NCBI GenBank assembly: GCA_050954865.1
Contig: JBPBQN010000277.1
Coordinates: 1-8,702 of the forward strand
Direction: 5' to 3'
Origin: Mucilaginibacter_A sp050954865
GTDB taxonomy: Bacteria; Bacteroidota; Bacteroidia; Sphingobacteriales; Sphingobacteriaceae
Length of the DNA stretch: 8,702 nt
Position numbers and translations under genes: made by a program. Below are positions 6,947-8,702 of this stretch, in pieces (position 1 is the first letter of the stretch; every line of letters begins with the position of its first letter). A model generated the notes under the pieces. It worked only from the letters and a program-made list of their open reading frames with translations, did not search any database and was not told where the DNA came from.

Positions 6947-7373
6947 ATGAAATATTTGTTGATATCAATGCTGCTTAGGTTATTTTACTTCTGCTCAAAA
7001 CTTAAAAAAAACTCAGGTAAAAGAAGTAACTGATAAATCGGTTATTGAAGTTTTAACTCATTTTGAAAGCCATGCTGTTTTTAACGGGAAAAAATTGACA
7101 ATAAATATTTTCAAAATCAGCGATTGTGCTGGCAGCGCACATGTTGCTGGCGATGATGAAATTTCTGAGACTTACTTTGCTACGGTTACAGATTCTTTTG
7201 GAGATGAACGCCCGACATTTAAAGTATATTCGATTGGACCATTTTACGGGTCAAAAATCATTTTTAAAAAAGATTTAAGTGATACTTACAGTATAACACT
7301 TCAGCATCATAATTCTGGGCATCCAGAAATTCATCAACTCAAAATAAATTTGAAAAATATCATCTATAAATAG
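6947..7373 (+). pseudogene. Small secreted protein gene, frameshifted near its signal peptide
   Basis: ATG 6947 opens MKYLLISMLL, then reads out of frame and stops at the TGA at 7031-7033 after 28 residues. Shifting forward by one base at A6977 joins it to a long frame reading GYFTSAQ-NLKKTQVKEV and onward to the stop at 7371-7373. The joined product would be 141 residues, with a signal peptide ending in SAQ, a common Bacteroidota cleavage site, and a mature part starting at about residue 18. The rest (for example FNGKKLTINIFKISDCAG, TFKVYSIGPFYGSKIIFKK) looks beta-rich and I recognise no family. The region is clearly AT-richer than its neighbours: 7261-7380 is about 24% GC by hand count. Either a real one-base indel, a sequencing error or a programmed +1 shift would explain it. 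Alternatively translation could start at TTG 7095, but that would leave out the signal peptide. Confidence 0.65.
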
Positions 7374-7419
7374 TTTGAATCCTTACTACATACTGTTTTT
7401 ATAAGCTAAATTTCAGCTT

Positions 7420-7427
7420 TATCTTTA
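7420..7427 (+). promoter_or_regulatory. Putative -7 element (TATCTTTA) of the LuxE-family gene
   Basis: TATCTTTA ends 3 bases before ATG 7431, almost identical in position to the element before the gene at 5745. A T-rich TGTTTTT at 7394-7400 lies 19 bases upstream, a suitable distance for a -33 element, although it lacks the usual TTTG. The predicted leader is near zero. Confidence 0.42.
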
Positions 7428-7430
7428 CAA

Positions 7431-8417
7431 ATGAAATTACCGCAACAGGAATCCATTTTTTCTATTGTAAACGAAGTACAGTTTTTAGAACAGGCTTTGC
7501 AGATTTTTCAGTTTCAGGCAGAAAATTGTGCGGTTTACAAATCGTATCTGGCCAATCTGAAAATCTATCCGCAAGAAATAAAAACGCTGGAAGAAATCCC
7601 TTTTTTACCCATAGAATTTTTTAAATCGCACGCCGTAGCCAGCAATTTCCAACATCCGGAAGTTACTTTTACTAGTTCGGGCACAACCGGAACATTTACG
7701 AGCCGGCATCTGGTAAGCGATGTTTCTTGGTATAAAAACAGTTTCCGCAGCGGTTTCAGGCAGTTTTATGGCGATGTAAAAAGCTATGCTTTTCTGGCGC
7801 TGCTGCCTTCTTATCTGGAGCGTTCGGGTTCGTCGCTGATTTATATGGTGGAGGATTTGATTGTTGAAACTGATAATTCCGACAGCGGTTTTTATCTGTA
7901 TAATGATGAAGATTTGCTGGAAAAACTGAATCTGCTTCAGCAAAAAAAGCAACCCACAATTTTAATCGGCGTTACGTTTGCTCTGCTGGATTTTATCGAA
8001 AAACATCAGCTTAATTTCCCCGAACTGATCATTATGGAAACCGGCGGCATGAAAGGCCGGCGCAAAGAAATGATCCGCGAAGAACTGCACGAAACGCTTT
8101 GCAAAGGTTTTGGCGTTCCGGCCATTCATTCAGAATATGGCATGACGGAATTGCTTTCGCAAGCGTATTCTTTGGGCGAAGGTTTGTTTAATTGCGTGCC
8201 CTGGATGAAAATTCTGATCCGCGATACCAATGATCCGTTTACGATTTTGCCCAACGGAAAAACCGGTGGCATCAACGTGATTGATCTGGCCAATATCAAT
8301 TCCTGCTCGTTTATTGCCACGCAGGATCTGGGCAAAATCCACCCGAATAAAATGTTTGAAGTTTTGGGGCGATTTGATTTTTCTGACATTCGCGGCTGCA
8401 ATTTGCTGGTTGGCTGA
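7431..8417 (+). CDS. LuxE-family acyl-protein synthetase (annotated as acyl transferase in Bacteroidota)
   Basis: This 328-residue cytosolic protein belongs to the LuxE/acyl-protein synthetase branch of adenylating enzymes. TSSGTTGTFTSRH at about 82-94 is the ATP-binding P-loop-like motif. ETGGMKGRRKEMIREELH at about 203-220 and HSEYGMTELLSQAYS at about 231-245 are the further AMP-binding blocks, and the C-terminus RFDFSDIRGCNLLVG closes the fold as in close relatives. In luminous bacteria LuxE activates a fatty acid with ATP for reduction to aldehyde, but no luxC, luxD or luciferase genes are visible, so bioluminescence is not implied. The length agrees with the Bacteroidota members, whose substrate is unknown. 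The preceding terminator and the promoter-like site at 7420 suggest its own transcript. The PH-domain-like gene starts 65 bases downstream with its own promoter-like element. Confidence 0.86.
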   Translation: MKLPQQESIFSIVNEVQFLEQALQIFQFQAENCAVYKSYLANLKIYPQEIKTLEEIPFLPIEFFKSHAVASNFQHPEVTFTSSGTTGTFTSRHLVSDVSWYKNSFRSGFRQFYGDVKSYAFLALLPSYLERSGSSLIYMVEDLIVETDNSDSGFYLYNDEDLLEKLNLLQQKKQPTILIGVTFALLDFIEKHQLNFPELIIMETGGMKGRRKEMIREELHETLCKGFGVPAIHSEYGMTELLSQAYSLGEGLFNCVPWMKILIRDTNDPFTILPNGKTGGINVIDLANINSCSFIATQDLGKIHPNKMFEVLGRFDFSDIRGCNLLVG

Positions 8418-8454
8418 TACTGTTTTTATCGTGCAAAATTTGGGCTTGAAATAC

Positions 8455-8462
8455 TATTTTTG
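8455..8462 (+). promoter_or_regulatory. Putative -7 element (TATTTTTG) of the PH-domain-like gene
   Basis: TATTTTTG fits the Bacteroidota TAnnTTTG consensus exactly and ends 20 bases before ATG 8483, leaving a short ordinary leader. A TTTG at 8439-8442 is only 12 bases upstream, too close for a normal -33 element, so the upstream half is unresolved. Confidence 0.42.
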
Positions 8463-8482
8463 TCGCACAAATTTCCATCAAA

Positions 8483-8702
8483 ATGATAGAGCAGTTTTTA
8501 AAAGATCAGCAGGAACCCAAAGCAGTTGAAAAAGTTTATTCGCGTTTAAACGATTTGCTGAACGGCGGCGAAGAAATTATTTACATCGCCGTGCAGAAAA
8601 AACCACTGGTAAATATTACGCCGGATTGTGTGGCGATTACCAATAACCGAATTTTCTTTTTTACGGCTGCAAATCTGGGTTTGTCGATTAAATTTATGGA
8701 TT
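8483..8702 (+). CDS. Bacterial PH-domain-like protein, N-terminal part (runs off right edge)
   Basis: An open frame from ATG 8483 gives 73 residues to the window end with no stop. After a charged helical start (MIEQFLKDQQEPKAVEKVYSR) comes LNGGEEIIYIAVQKKP, then DCVAITNNRIFFFTAANLGL. The order 'gets induced, reports voltage of what is seen as ITNNRIFFF' is the hallmark beta-strand pattern of bacterial pleckstrin-homology-like (bPH/YokE-type) domains. I recall Bacteroidota proteins with the same N-terminal helix and this domain, mostly annotated simply as PH domain-containing. No signal peptide or membrane segment appears in the visible part. The function of such proteins is unknown. The family call rests on about 40 residues and the C-terminus is unseen. 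Confidence 0.7.
   Translation, partial: MIEQFLKDQQEPKAVEKVYSRLNDLLNGGEEIIYIAVQKKPLVNITPDCVAITNNRIFFFTAANLGLSIKFMD

Noticed and set aside
8281..8529. 82-residue open frame on the plus strand overlapping the end of the LuxE-family gene
   Set aside because: It runs out of frame through conserved LuxE C-terminal codons and over the promoter and start of the next gene, and has no recognisable content.

Overview
The window looks like ordinary chromosome of a Bacteroidota bacterium, probably from Cytophagales or Sphingobacteriales; I cannot place the genus. The evidence is: BatA/VWA proteins of the aerotolerance type, a LuxE-type acyl-protein synthetase ending in GRFDFSDIRGCNLLV, signal peptides ending in SxSQ or SAQ, few Shine-Dalgarno sequences, and promoter elements of the Bacteroidota TAnnTTTG type. 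There is no tRNA, rRNA, CRISPR array, insertion sequence or phage gene.

Layout. (1) Positions 1-508, minus strand: the N-terminal 169 residues of a BatA-like VWA membrane protein that runs off the left edge. (2) Positions 587-4436, plus strand: four closely spaced genes that probably form one transcript. They encode a DltE-like short-chain dehydrogenase, a secreted M28 metallopeptidase, a radical-SAM protein of the spore photoproduct lyase family, and a DinB-superfamily metal-site protein. (3) Positions 4458-5624, minus strand and convergent with the DinB gene: a Tat-exported acetamidase/formamidase. (4) Positions 5745-6863, plus strand: a DUF4202 protein and an OsmC-type peroxidase, closed by a strong intrinsic terminator at 6884-6912. 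(5) Positions 6947-7373: an AT-rich gene for a small secreted protein that is split by a one-base frameshift at a CTT-AGG-T site. (6) Positions 7431-8417: the LuxE-family protein. (7) Positions 8483-8702: the start of a bacterial PH-domain-like protein that runs off the right edge.

How the genes relate. The second block mixes enzymes without an obvious common pathway. A photolyase-family protein and a DinB-fold protein sit side by side, but a shared DNA-repair role is only a suggestion, because DinB-fold proteins in Bacteroidota are mostly thiol-dependent enzymes or uncharacterised. OsmC suggests peroxide defence.

I did not find a clear new multi-gene system. The points most worth checking are the frameshifted secreted gene, the photolyase-family protein that keeps the catalytic cysteine and tyrosines in what looks like a non-sporulating lineage, and promoter elements so close to start codons that the mRNAs may be almost leaderless.
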